Made by a program: the position numbers and the translations under genes. DNA of 64,000 nucleotides, from contig JASAMV010005414.1 of assembly GCA_030248065.1 (NCBI GenBank), forward strand, positions 35,601-99,600. Reading direction: 5' to 3'. This stretch comes from Rhynchonema sp. JSB1_4. Its lineage: Eukaryota; Nematoda; Chromadorea; Monhysterida; Xyalidae. The notes under the pieces are model-generated. The model did no database searches, was not told the origin of the DNA, and worked only from the letters and a program-made list of their open reading frames with translations. Of this stretch, positions 35,054 through 49,300 are shown in pieces (position 1 is the first letter of the stretch; every line of letters begins with the position of its first letter).

Positions 35054-36734
35054 TCAGAGTTTGTGTTTGTCGACCTTCTCAAATCCGCCATCCTTAACCG
35101 AACTAGCATCACCTGACCGTTCTTTCCTCAACTCAGCCACCAACAGTCGCACCGCGTCCACATACCGCTGCCTGTGTGTGCGCAGATGACTGACGTGGGG
35201 TGATGTTTCAAAACAGACGGCCGTCACGTGATTGTGTTGTTTTCTCTTTTGTTCGGCCATAAATTCCTCCACTTTGTCATAGGCGCAGAGAACGTCTGTT
35301 TTCGAGTGCAGGTACAGTTGACGCTGTGGCATCAGGGGTGATTGACGAAAAGTGTTGAGCCAGGTGTGATTGTCCAACGGATTGGTGATGTCGAGGCCGA
35401 TACGGCACAGCAACGATTTCAGGCCCAATTTCACGCTGAACAGACAGAAACACAGCCAAGCACCCACGTGGCGCAGCGCGGGATGCAGTTGCGGCCACAG
35501 CGTGTGCGTGTAGGCACGCGCCTTGCTCAACAACGAAACGTCCGCTGGACCACTGCAACATTTACACGTTATATATTGGGTCGATGAAACATCATCATTG
35601 AGAGTTGGATGCAAGGAGACCGAAATCCGAGAATAGAGTATCATGTGCTTTTGGGTCGACCGTTTAGACCATTTTTCGCTGGGACCGGTGGTGCACCCTG
35701 GTCATCGTCAGTGTGTGATAATGCAGCAAGCAATGTTAAGGGAGACGACTTTGTGTGCCGCATCTTGGATTTCTGACACCAAATGTGTTTTGGCCAACAG
35801 CCAGACCCACTGACCGCTGTCGAAAATCACTGCGTCCAATTTCGACCCGACCTCAGCCGCATTCGGATGTGTGAGCAAAGTGTGCATCAACATGTGTGCA
35901 TTGTGCGTGTGCCCTGGTTGCCGAACACGTGCAGCTACAAATACACATGAATTGGTGGAATTATAGGTGACAGCGGGTGAGTTTGGCCCGTTTTGACAGA
36001 CGAACGGTAATAATACGCTAGGTCTGGTCTGTAAACTGCCACTGAATGAATGGAGTCCTGAACAGGCAAGTCTCTTGTGGCAGCATCATCCGCCTGTAAA
36101 AACCGGTCGAAACGGGTCCACGACCACAAAATGTCCAATCCCCATAATTATCATCCAATGAAACATCACCAATATTGATTTGTGCGTGCCAAGATCAAGT
36201 TCGTCACAAATGGTTGAGCAGAGCGACGCACCAATCGATGCACCGTGATCACCCAACATCAGTGCACGCATCGGTGCTGTGTTAACGAATGGTGGTGCAG
36301 CTGTAGGTCATTTGGTGGATAAAGTCATGTTTGGGGTCAGTTTTGGTTTTGAAATATTTTGTGTGAATTCATACGTACAAGATTGCAAGTACAAGGGGTT
36401 AAAAGCCAGTCAACTGTGGCAAAACAAACATCCATAAACGCGCGCAGTGACCCAACAAAACCCAACGCCATTCGCCCCACCCCATCTGATCATAAATGTC
36501 CGAGTATTTGGCTAGATGCGTGTCCTCACAGCCCGACCATCCCAACAAGATCACCGCTGGAGGAGAACATTCATACGTGGCTGCTGATTTGGGAAATGTT
36601 ACACGTTAGAATATACAGGGCAGAGGATCTCCCTCCTCGTATCGGCCAGCTGTGGGCAAGGCGGCCACGTAATTCAGTTCGCTGCAGTCACTCGATCGGA
36701 TCATTGGCGCACAACTGTTGCTGCCATCGGCCAT
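35054..36734 (-). pseudogene. TMEM53: TMEM53-like (DUF829) protein with two opposite one-base shifts
   Basis: Five exons on the minus strand: 36617-36734, 36481-36556, 36170-36300, 35811-35934, 35054-35552. Family marks in order: VILLGWSGC and HLAKYSDIYDQMG in exon 2, NTAPMRALMLGDHG in exon 3, LHVFGNQG and LDAVIFDSG in exon 4, then LYLHSKTDVLCAYDKVEEFM and PHVSHLRTH in exon 5. TMEM53 is an alpha/beta-hydrolase-like protein of the nuclear envelope in vertebrates. Exon 3 is one base too long at an AA pair in CGTTAACACAG, which makes a TAA. Exon 4 is one base too short near CACACATG. The two shifts cancel at the end, but the stretch between them is unreadable. Either the gene is dead or the assembly has two indels. 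All other borders fit. Confidence 0.8.
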
Positions 36735-37328
36735 GTTTGGGTAGCTATTGCGGGTGATTGGGAATGAAACAGCTAAAACGGACATTGCGATGTGATGACA
36801 GAATGAACCATAACGAAGCTTGCCCCAGTACCATGGGCATCATCATCACGCTTGAGTCGGAGCTGGGTGGTCGTGGTCCGTGTAATGCGCATAAACAGGC
36901 GGTCAGAATATGCAGCAGAAAATAAAAACTGAGCACAAAGTCATTGGACACGGAGTGTGGCTCAGATTGATATAGACAAGCACCAGACCATGCAATCTCT
37001 GTGGCTGGTTGTTTCACCGCAGTTCATTGTGCAGAAACTTGCCAATGGTGAAAAAATTTAGAACAGGAGTGCAGTGCATTGCCGTCATGTGGGACAGCTA
37101 CGGTGTGAGCACCCCATATAGGGTCAAGACCATACTTCAATGATGAAACATTTTTGCGGCAAAAACATCGGTTTTGACTATAAACCGATTGTTTATCAAA
37201 CACACAGCACAATTTCAATCCATAGCGATACTAGTTTTACTCTTTAGAATAAGTTACAATCATATTGATGTGAAAATACAAGCTTGAAACTTCCATAAAT
37301 TTATCTCGACTGCATGCTTTGAGCCAAT

Positions 37329-40300
37329 TCAGTGCATACCAACAGATTTGAGCTCCAAAACGCCGTGTGATTTCTCTTGCACACAATACCGCTGTGTGTT
37401 CCGACTGTTGTCACTCAAATATCGACGGTACTTGTCTTGTTGTTGGGGCAGATTCAATTTGATGCTTTGTGCCCGGATGGCAAGTGCGTCCGTCAGGTGC
37501 TGTAGATGTTTCATGTCAATATTTTCATCAGTCACACACGTTGTTGTTGTTGTTGTTGTGTCACACATGTTGTTGTTGTTGTTGCCCGACAAATCCCAAT
37601 GTGTGAGCGTTGAGTGATGTTTCACAACCGAGTATATAAGCGTGCACGCAGCTGACAACGTCAGTTGATTGGCAGTGAGATCGATCGATTTCAGTCGTCG
37701 CAAGCGCAAAAGTTCGGCAGCAAGACGGTCGGGGTCCGACACCCCACAGGCGCCAACCGATAGGCGCTCAAGGGCACATGTGTCACTGTTCTGCAAATCG
37801 GTCGTGCTGTGGACTTGTGTCTGTGAAACATTCAATAAAGCGCGCTATCATCCTCTGCGTCGATCTCAAATCTATCACGCGACTTTTTTGCATTATCTCG
37901 GAATTCACGATTGACAAGCCTAAAAGTTCTTTCAAAACAACCAACAAATCGGTTTTACGGTGGTCGAAAGTAGTATAGCACCAGTAAATCTCGAAATCCA
38001 AGGCAAGAAACTCGCGTTCCCAAGTGACAAAGACAGATGGACTGATCTGCAGGTTTGTTACTTGGCCGCAAGCCAGCCAGTTCAGCACCGAAACCACATT
38101 TCCTTTCGCAAAACGGCGCAGTCGATGCAAATTAGAAAATTTTGAACCAAATACAGTATATCCCAACCTGATTAGTGTGCGCCAGTGTGTTCAATCGATT
38201 CAGGAGGCAAGCGAGTGATTGTCCGACATTCGAATCCGACAGTTTCGTGTCGGTGATGTCGAGTGTCAGCAGACGACAACCAATCGTACTGCTGCTCCGG
38301 CACGACAAGAGTTGCTCGAGGGCACCACTGCACAGGGCATTGCCAGACAGATTTAGGCAACGCAGATGCACAAGACCTATAAATAGACTGATATCACATC
38401 TTGGTGACCGGTGAAGGTAACCCGATCACATTGATCAACAAACACAAAAACTTAACAAATGAACATCATAAACATGAACATAAACATGACCACCCACCAT
38501 CCAGCGCAGTGCCCAATTGTACCGCTTGTATTTTCGCGTCGAAATTCACATTGGCAAGTGAGAAGCGATCGAGTTTCGGCAGCGACACACAAAGTTGGCA
38601 GAGTGCGCTGACGCAGTCGTTCGATAGTGGATTGTGGGACAGATTCAGTGACGTCAGCTGTAGATGGTGAAACGGCTTTCACAGACAGACGGTGCACCAG
38701 AACATCGTCATTGTGAATGCAGCAGAAACGAAACAAGCACACGCAAGATTGACGTGTGAGTAAAGTCAAGTTTTCTGACAATGATCTTTCCCGACAGCAG
38801 TGACGTCTCAACTCAGATGTTCTCGAGCCCATGGTTTATTTACAGTGGCGATGACCTGGTGCACCCATCTGCGACAACGGAATCACCGAGGCAACAGATC
38901 GCACAAAACATGGCTAACTGGAAATGAAACTCGCTATCCTGACGGTTGAGATACAACACCTAAGAGGGGACGAACTTTCCCATCCAGCTAAAGTTACCAG
39001 TCACTAGCCGCAGTTAGTGCCTGCCGCCCTCTTTTCAAAGACGTGTGGTGCACCAGTACATCGTCAGTGCGAATACACCAGATGACCACCACTTCACCCC
39101 CCAAAAAAAGAACTCAACGTCAAACCAACTCACGGCCAATTTGTGCGCATTCAAATGTTCGACGAGCAACTGTACCGAAGACACAGTGAGCGCGCAGCCA
39201 TGCACATCCAGAGTGCTGAGATTGCACATTGACTGCAGGGCACCGGCCAGCAGAGGCATCAGATTAGGCGTCAGACGGTTGCCGGATAGATGCACCACGC
39301 GGATACTGTAATAGTGGCTGCTTTTGACAAAACGCTGTTTTAGTAGAGTACCTTATATTGTTTGACCAGTGTTGTTGATTAGCTGTGTCGGAAACTAGAA
39401 ATTTTTACCCTGGTCGAAATTTTGGGTGTTACTGAATCTCGAAACAACTTCATGGAACACGTTACGTAACTCACGGTTGGAATGGAATTCGCGCAAGCAG
39501 AATATTCAATGCGGTGACTAGCAGACCGGCAAATTAGGAAAAACCAACCTGTCGTTCAAAAGATGATTTCATAAAGAAACTTAGTCACTGCAGAAATGGT
39601 CATACTTGACTGAACGCCAATCAAATTCAACCCCAAAGTCGCGACCAACTGATGTTCCTCGATCAACGCCCTGAGCAGCGGTTCGGCGATTCGTCCGGTG
39701 AATCCAGTGTTGGACACATTCAGTTCGTACGAACCGGACTCGGCCGACAACAACGCTGCCGACCAGTTGGCGTACGATTCTGGGCAGAATAAAGAATGTG
39801 AATGTAGTCCACCCACCTGATGACAACCCAATTTATGGTGAGACCCACAAGATATAGTGAATATTTTTGGAACGCTGTCCAGAACCCCAACGTGTGCCGT
39901 TGGCTCTCCGATTTTAAATCAAAATGGTGAAAATCGCCAACACAGTGACCGACAATCATAATTGTCGATCTGTCATAAAGATGGTAGACTGTGCAAGTGA
40001 ATAAAAGTTAAAGATTCAAATGCATGAGCAATCACGAAACATCAGCTAATCAACGCACTAATCGAGGGAGTGGCATGTCGACAAAAATGCTCATATCGCA
40101 CGGCCAGGCCTTCCTTGATCGTGCCTTGTACAATTGCGTTCACCTGACATCAGCAAGTGTTACTATATTTTTTGTTTTTTTCTGTGAATTCAAGACGAGC
40201 AAATACTTTGGAGCCCGATTTGGTCAACTCTGTTCGAATTAACTTCAGCAACCGAAAATGAAGGCTCTGATCATGTATATGTCTGTGATGTGAGTGAGTG

Positions 40301-43300
40301 ACTGAAATCAGGCGACGACATTAAGCAGCATAAATTCTCGATTGGTTTCGGTTTCCCAAACTGAAGTCAGTTCACAACGTCAGTAATAAAGCTCGACACG
40401 CCCTTGTGCAGTTCACGGAACATTTTGTTGGCCAGTGAATCAGCAGTTCCCCTTGTTCACTCGGGAATTCTACAACTCACCAACTCACGCGCCGAACACA
40501 TTCTCGCCCAAACACAGTAACGATCCAAAAATTCCACCCCAAAAGACCTGCACCGGTGCGGGTCCCAACGATCTGAGCAGCGAAGTGTCCAACAACTCAA
40601 ACTCGTCCGCATCTTTCAACGTCAACTGTACGCGTCTGGCAAACTTGTCCAGATACTCGTCGCAGCAGCGAGACTTGAACGAGCCGATTAGGTCGTCTCT
40701 GAAATATAGACATTGATAAAAAAAGGTAATAATATTTCGGCGATATTGTACATGATGTTCCACTGAAGTTCGACCAGTTTTCACGGACGGGCGGTGCACC
40801 AGGTCATCGTCGGTGAACCTGAGGGCCACAACCTCCATATCAGACAGTGCCCTGTAGGTTGATCCCTATACGGCCACTGACCTCCATCTACGGCTCCATA
40901 CTACTCGTTCGTTGCTCAATACTATGCAGAGTGAACGAAAATTTCGAACACGAATGCTTGAAAATGTAATTCGCTTCGGTGCGAATTGGCCAGATCTTAC
41001 ACACAGTGGGACAAACTGCACTCAATATTGTTGCGTTGAAACATTGAACACAATTTCCAGTTTGTCTCAAAACTGATCAACACGAGCCCACCTTTTGGCA
41101 TCGATTTTCACTTTCCACAACAATTTCGCTCCACCGTCGTCATAGAAGTTCACATGCACCAGCAGCACTGGGTATGGCTGTTGTTGTTGGTCAATAAATG
41201 GAGCGCGTGAAACATCAGCTGGCTGGACGACCATAGATTGACTCGAACGCAATGCAGCGTTGCTTATGCTGGTCACGGCACCACGTTTCGGTGAATTCCG
41301 GACAGTTTCGAATCGCAACGGAGCCTGACGTTTCTTGCCTTTGCGCGATTCACGCACCCAGTTTTCTAGGTCGGCCTCTGGCGAAGCTCTGTTCCGATGG
41401 TGGATTTGGGGTCTGCAAATATTTTGTGATTATTTTATACGCGATCTCATTATTATTATTATTTTGAAGAAAAGAATATTGTTCAGACAGACTCCGTCCT
41501 GTTTTTATTGTGCTATTCGGCTGACGAGCGGGGGGCACAACGTCACGCCGATGGTCTCGAATACCCCGCGAAACCTAGGCGTAGACAGGACTCCAAATTA
41601 ATTTTTTTCAATAATTTGCTAAATACAACAGTCACACAATGCTCTCGCATCCCTTTTACAAACAGAAGGTGCACCAGGTCAGTGTCATAAATGTGAGTAA
41701 AATACCATCGTAACTGACCAATAAAAGAATAGATAACAGATCTCATCTAATAATGATAAGAATTGAGGTGTACTAAGAATTAAGATAATTTCAACCATTT
41801 ACCATTTTCACAGAACGTGGTGCACCAGGTCATCGTCAGTGCGAATGCACCAACAAACAATCATAAACTCACCCATTCATCACAATCGGTTCCTCGTCAA
41901 CAATATCGAAATCCTCATCGTCCACAATAAAATCATCCAAATTATCCCCGCTAAACGAAGCAATCGATTTATTAATCACCGGCGGTTTGGGTGAGTTTGT
42001 AGTCGGCGAAACGGGACTGAGCCGACGACGTTTGGGTGGTGCGACGGGTGGCGGGGGATAAAGGGCACCGGATGATGTCGATGGTCGGGCCATCATGAAG
42101 TCATCGTGCTGATCTGAAAAGAATCGCTTCAGTCTACTAAATTGTTGAAACGTGGCACAAAAGCAACGCAGTCAAAAAACCATTCCCTTCTTTCTGAAGG
42201 ATGCAGGTAGTTCCCATGGTAAGGTGAAGCGCTACAATAACATTATCGTTGTTTAACACCCATAGTTCGATTTGATCAGACATTTGTTTTCGAAAAAGAC
42301 CGATTTGTCGTTCACTTGGCACATTGAAATGGAGCAGAGATTATGGCAATAAAAATGTTCTGCAAGTTCTATAAGGGCGTGACGAGATTTGGCGTTAGAT
42401 AATCGGGCCTACGTCAGTTTGACCGAAAGTCAACGCAAAACGCCGCGCGAAACCAACAATCACAAACCAACTGACACACCATCCAGGCCAGCATCATCAG
42501 TGCTGACCAGCGGTGGTCGGACATCGTCAATGTCACCATCCAAATCATCTTGGAATCGATCGACTGGCTTGCGGGCTGCACGACTGCCCAGCTGGGAATT
42601 GGGGTTGGATAATATCGACACGGTCTAAAGGCAAACCAGCCGTGCTTTGCACATCTAGACCATACCGTATCATCACCCTGAATTCTTTTACACGCTTGAA
42701 ATGTTTCGGGTTCCTGCAGCCACGTCTCACACGGTTAGCCGATAAACAACGCACAGAAACGCTCCCTAAATGCTTCATGATCTTGGCTCTTTCACACGCA
42801 AGCCACGCGCGACGTGGCTACAGTAACCCGAAACATTTTAGATGTGTAAGAATTCAGGGTGATACCGTATGATCTAAGACTGCAAAGCATGGCTGGTTTG
42901 CCTATACCCACCTTATAGTGACTAATTTGGAACAGTGCACTTTTTGAATATAGACCCCGACCGATTCACCACTACGATAGATATTGGCCGCACAATGACT
43001 TTATAAGAATTGGTCAAATTTTTTTCCTGAATCGTGAAGCAGGATAGTGACGGGGCAATGACGTTGCGTTGCGCGATCACACACAAAGAATGCAGTAAAG
43101 AGAATGTTTCAGACTTGCGGCAACGCGGTTGATCTGCTAGATCATTTTCAGCTGTAAAATGTTTTGCGAGAATCACAAATAGCACAGTAGTTAAGAGTGA
43201 GTGAACGTGAAAATCAGGATTGATTTGATGAATTCTTATATGGTCATTGTGCGACCAATAGATTCGGGTATAATACCCTCTTCATGGTGACCCAGCACAG

Positions 43301-46300
43301 CGTCATCAGCACAAAACTACCCAGAACTTCGGTCACTAAAACCGCTGAAGCATGTCACTACAATTAGGATTATCCGACCCAGTGTCTGTGAAACATCACA
43401 ACCCTCAGTGCAGCCCTACCGATTCCATAGTGTTTCTGTACGTGTGCGCAGCTGTGCGTGACTTTGGCACTGAGCTGGCTGATGTTTCACGTCGTCGTGC
43501 ACTGGCATCCAACGACGGACGGGGACGGTAGGGGTCTTTGCCGACTACAATATAATGTTTTGAAACAATTATACTAGTTTTTTTGACAAAAATGCAGAAT
43601 TGTTTGTTGTTGCATCATATAATCTTGGATGATGATTAGGTGGTCGGATCGCACTTGTCATGGTTATCGCGACTTTTTTGGACATTAGATGGCTACTGAT
43701 GCAACTAATTTTGACCAGCGTAAAAGACCAGCGTTCACACGCATCACACCATCATAATCCACAACGTTTACGCCGGTCGAAACGCGTGGCATCAGGACAT
43801 CTCGGAATACGCGTGACACAAAAAGACACGCGCGACCAACACAAGGTTTGAAGACCACCAACTTTGAACACCAAACAACGCGACCCCCCCCCGTGGTCAA
43901 CTAACGATTCGATATTTGTGTCTGCAAGTCAGCGATCAAGCCAATCATCTCTCTGCGCTCAGCATGAGACAAATCACCCGAATCGTCGTCCAAACACGAT
44001 TGTAGGTGGTCGGTGACGAACCAATGCTGTAAAAATTGATGAACTTTTGCATGATTGTTGTGGTCAGGTAAAGCTCGCATGGATCGAGCATTTGCGTCAA
44101 ATTTGTATTTCTGCTGATCATTCACGCACGTTTCTGTCCATTTTCGCCGGATTCGCCCTGTATTTGAGCAGCATTCGCACGACAGCCAGATGTCCGTTGC
44201 GCGCTGCGTCTGACAACGCCGTGACGTCCTATGCAGAAAATACAAACGTGTTTTAGCGACAAATTTTAATGGTGCGCTTTGCGACGTGAGTTTGCGGGCG
44301 TTGATGTTGATACCGTAACCAACCAGATCAAACAAATGCCAAGACAGATGAGCGCACGTGATGTCAAAGCGACGTAAGAAAGGTATAGGACCCTCAAAAT
44401 AAAAACCACAACTCACCGTTTTCAACAACATTGTTTTTTTTACAGCGAGTAACGTTGTGCAATAACATAACAGCCCGTGATTTTTGCCCATTTCAGTCCG
44501 TTCTCACAGACGGGCGGTGCACCAGAACATCGTCACAGTGCAATGCACCAGGTGCATGTCCACATAGCCATATAATATAAACATCCGAACCTGCACAGCA
44601 TCGGGTCTAACAGCGGCCTCCTCCACCGAGCAGCCCCTGGCGGTCAGATCCACTCGTGCGCCGGCAGCACACAAACACTCGACCACGTCTGCGTGCCCGT
44701 AATTGGCTGCCTCATGCAATGGGGTCCAACCACAACGATCCGACACGTTGAGGGTGTGCGGCTGGAATTGGGACACGTTACAACAAGGCTAACACTAATG
44801 TAGTTGACGTAGAAGGTCGTACACAATCGTAGTCGATGAAGCAGTAGATGAGGGCATGACGTTTGAGAAACGATGACTTGCGTCTCCGACATAGACAAAA
44901 TGTTTCGACGTTGGCGTATACGGCCCTTTCGTTTCGGGTTTCACGTTTCAGTAATTTTTATGTGCTCGGCTGGCTAAACAATCATCTAAATTCGACTCGA
45001 AAATTCAGTCCGTAATCGTCACGGTGAATCGTTCTCATTAGGAACCGACGAACGGTGCCTAACGCGCGCCGTAAGTACCACCAGATCCACATAAAAAGCG
45101 GAGATAAAAAAGTCAAAACCCGATTGTCACCATGAGGCGATACGATACAACTGCTGGAGACTTCTCTGTCTGTATTTGCTGCGATCGCCCAAAAACGACC
45201 ACAATCAACTCTACCTCCTGAGCGAGCAACTTCTTGACCTCCTTCAACTGTCCGTTTCTGGCGGCCAAATGCAGTTTGACCTCTCCGTCGTTCAGTTGGC
45301 CGCGAAGTTGCACTTTATTGGCTGCACTCGCCACGAATAATTGTTCGTCTTCTGCAAATAATAACGCTCAAACTGATTCATAAAATTATTCCGCGATCAT
45401 TGCCAAATGCAACTGCACAGAAAGTTAGTTTTGTCGATTCGTGCTGTTTTCACGGACGGGCTGTGCACCAGGACATCGTCAGTGCGACAACATCAGATGG
45501 CCATCACGTCGTGACCATAATGAGGTTCGGGGTTACAAAGTACAAACATCATTGACATTCGGATCAGCCTTTATGTTCCTTCATGGCTTTCAATAATATA
45601 AATATCATTGTTTTGATTTGTTGGCTGTTTCAAATCACTTGGGTGTTCTTGCGGATTGCGGATTCAAAAATTGTTCGTCGAACTTCCGCCAGCAATAAAG
45701 GTTGTTTCTGAAACATTTTTTACGCTGCGGTCGACAAATTGCCCAGAGTCACCAAAAATTTTGAAAGATGCGCGAAGCACGCTCACAACTCACAAGACAT
45801 CGCAATGGACATCGTTATATTTATATCTAGTTGGTTCGACAGATATTAAACAAAAACAGGGAACAAGAATTATTTCAGAAAAATTTAGGTTGTGCCCAAT
45901 AACAATGACATCCTAATCGTAGCGTGGTTTCCTTTCAATTTTAGCTTCATTGGCAAATTGTAAAAAATTCCACGTTCAAAATGCACGAAAAAGATTAAGA
46001 ACAGCTATCCATCTAACCGCTTTCCGACACATCATCCAACGACCAGTCCTCCTCCTCCTCCTGTCCATCCTCACTGTCCTCCCGCGTGCTCCCTGTGCCA
46101 CTTTGTGTGTCCTCGCCTTGATCTAGTGTCCCTGATAATTCAGGCAACGCAGATTTGATCACGTCGACGTCGTTTCGCGGCTGATTTTTGCGTACGATTG
46201 GGGAATCGAGGAAAGATAGGAAGGAACGGGTGATGCGGCGCTGAATCAAGACAGTTTGAGAGAATAAAAGATAACCAAGTGGTTCCTCGACCATTTGCCA

Positions 46301-49300
46301 GCCAGCCTAATTCTAAGGGATGCGAGAGCATTGTATAGCAAATTATTGAAAAAATTAATTTGGAGTCCTGTCTACGCCTAGGTTTCGAGGGGTATTAAAC
46401 CAGGAGCCTAAACGTCAGTCTGAGTAACAGCTCTCAGCCTCATAATAATAATTCCATGCCAATGTTGACGCGATTAGCTGTTATCGGCTGCGGCGGGTTG
46501 CTATTTGAAGACAGCCAATGCCAGGTCACGGACAAAATATCCAAAATATAAAAAATAAAATGATCAAGGCAAGACCATCACCGTGTACGAAAGCATCTGA
46601 TGAAAAACACAAAATACCATATAATAATTACGAAAGCGAACCTTTTTGTTATCGTCCGCAGCCAAGTTGAGCGCCATATGATGGAATCGACACACATTAT
46701 CGAATGCACCAAACTGAGCACTGTCACCAGCGCAATACAGCTTTGTGGCACATTCAGCGGCCAAGCGCCACGATTCAAATGCCTGAAAAAGCAAGGTGAA
46801 CAGCTGTTTTACGCATTTGTTCGTTTTCGCACCACTTTTCCGGATTCAAGTGACCATCCGGTGCACTTACACTGACGATCGCCTGGTGCGCCAACCGTCC
46901 GTGAAATTAACTGTTGTGCGGCTGAACAATAACGTTTACTTGTCTCGACTGTGACCACGTGTGCATGACTGCGCACTGACGATGACCTGGTGCACCGCCC
47001 ACCTGTGAAGGTGGAATTATAGTTGGTCGACGACCTGTTGCGCCCAAAAGGTCGTCAGCGACTAAGCGCCCAAATTTTGCGTTGGTTTTGGGCGCCAAGT
47101 CGCGTGGTCGTTTGGGCGCGCGGTTGCAGCTGGTCGCAACGAATAGAAAGAGAAAATGAATAAATAGAAGCACTCTGGCCCCGAGGCTTAGGCAGGCCTG
47201 CTGCATGAATTCTGGCAGTTGAGAACGGCTTGTTTTGGTCAGAAAAAATTTATAAAAAACTAGGAACTCCGTTACGACTGAAATACCGGCAATACATATC
47301 GATTTTATAGCCGTGGTCGCAGCAGGTCGCAGCCCGAGGTCGTCGACACCCAGTTATAGTTGGTCGCGCTCAACTATAACAGGGTGTTAGCGACCACTAT
47401 GGTCGGCGGGTCGCTGCGCCCAAAAATTGTGGTCGCGACCCAACTATAATTCCACCTTGAGAGGAGGTTGGAACGCAGCACAATCAAAACCACTTGCATT
47501 ATTCACTTCTAACTGTTGCTTGAACAGCACACTTGTGCTAAAAATCGAGAAAAAAAATAACCAACATCTGCCGGTTTTCCCTCTTGTTCCTCGATCTCGG
47601 CCACGTTCACGAAATACGGTCCGGCCAAAGCAAACAGTGAAACATCACGGAAACACATGGCGATCGACTCTAACAGCACACGACGGCGGGCAGTGAGCGT
47701 GCACAGGTCCAGCTGCAAACACAGTATACAGTCACACGTGTTTATAGCGGCGCAATTGGGAATCCGCAATTTTGGTCACAAAAATATATTCAACCCTGAT
47801 CTTTCAATTTCAATACTGTAGACAATGGTGATCTCTTTTTCGGTTGGACGGAACTAACAGTCGCGCAAAGCATCTGTCAGCATTTTAGTCTCTGCCATGA
47901 TAAATAGGACGACCATCGCTTGACTTGCCCAGGTTCACAAAACCATTCAACTCTCACCAACCGCTCGTTTATATGCGTGTACAGCAGGCAGGTGTCTGTC
48001 GATTCCACTCAGCAAATCACCAATCTTTTCCCACATCGAGCCCACACCGGTCGCAGACACGTTACTGTCACTGCGCTCAACGCGTTTCTGCAGTTTGCGA
48101 CAGCGCTCGACTGAAAATGAACGTTTCAAGTGAAAATTGAATAGTTGTTGCATGAAGCAAGCAGTATGTATTATAGCGATGAAAATGTTTCACATGCAAG
48201 ATAACAGCACGTCAGAGCGGAATCGAAGCGATACGTGGCTGACTTCTTCCTCCCAAACCCAATCGTTGCCTCTCTGGTTCACAACAACAATCAAGCTCAG
48301 ATCAGACCAATACAGTGAAGCCCCGATATTAAGCCACTCACTCAAACACTGTCTTTAAATCGTGCCATCGTTATCTGACACCCCATAAGACGACCAAATC
48401 GTTACAACGGACGGACAGAAATGCACGTCCCGAGCGCTTTATAACGAGAATCGACAGTAATAAAAATAATAAACGCGTATCTGACCAGCCGTGATCATCG
48501 ATCTCAAATCGCGTCTCGTCTCAGAACTGGAGCCCTCCTCCGCTGATCGCAAACAGCTGCGGGCCGACTTGAAATTGTGGAAATTCAGGAACACCTGAAA
48601 AGATGACAGTTGGTTGGTTGGTTGGTTTATTGCTCTCAGTGACGCATAAAACCATGCACGTAAATTAGTGATAGAAGCACAGTTACAAGACCGGGTGGGA
48701 CAATTACGGAAATGAAAATAGTTACAACACTGGTTATAACAAAACCACAGCAAATAAAAGCTACAAAAAGCGCCAAGGAGAGAGAAAGATCACGGACATC
48801 AGGACAGATCACAGGACATGTTAACAGAACTGAAAATTATGACAGTTGGTCGTCCAAACTGACGGGGGCGGGGTACCCGACACCCGAGATCTCTCTAACC
48901 CTCTACTCACAGTCAGTGATGTAGTTGGTCCGAGCAAGAAAGCTAGCTAGCTAGCCGGGTACCCCGATTTGGGGGTATTGGTCCGCAAATCAAAAACAGG
49001 GGTATAAAAATTGGTCGAAATTTTGCCAAAATACGCCTTAAAATGCGTTTTGTGCGTGTGAGCAAATTTGAGCGAATTTGACCATTTCGGGCCATAAAAT
49101 TGTCATTTTGGCACTAAAATCAACACTTGATGACCGGAGCAAGAAAGCTAGCTAGCCAGTTTGGACGGTATGGGTTTGGGAGCAAGAAAGCTACCAACCA
49201 CGTCACTGCTCACCAGTGTAGTTCCTGGGGGGAGGGGGTCCCCCCTAAGGTACACTAACCGCCGCGCCAGGTACACTAACCGCCTTAATTTTTGCCTAAA

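Noticed and set aside
37545..37585. GTT/AAC microsatellite as a possible CRISPR or satellite array
   Set aside because: It is the Asn/Thr-coding triplet run inside the last TONSL exon.
37950..38160. Extra TONSL exon in the last intron (frame with [19 protein letters not shown])
   Set aside because: Exon 38168-38376 joins 37329-37790 in phase and the leucine-rich repeat pattern continues; the open frame is intronic.
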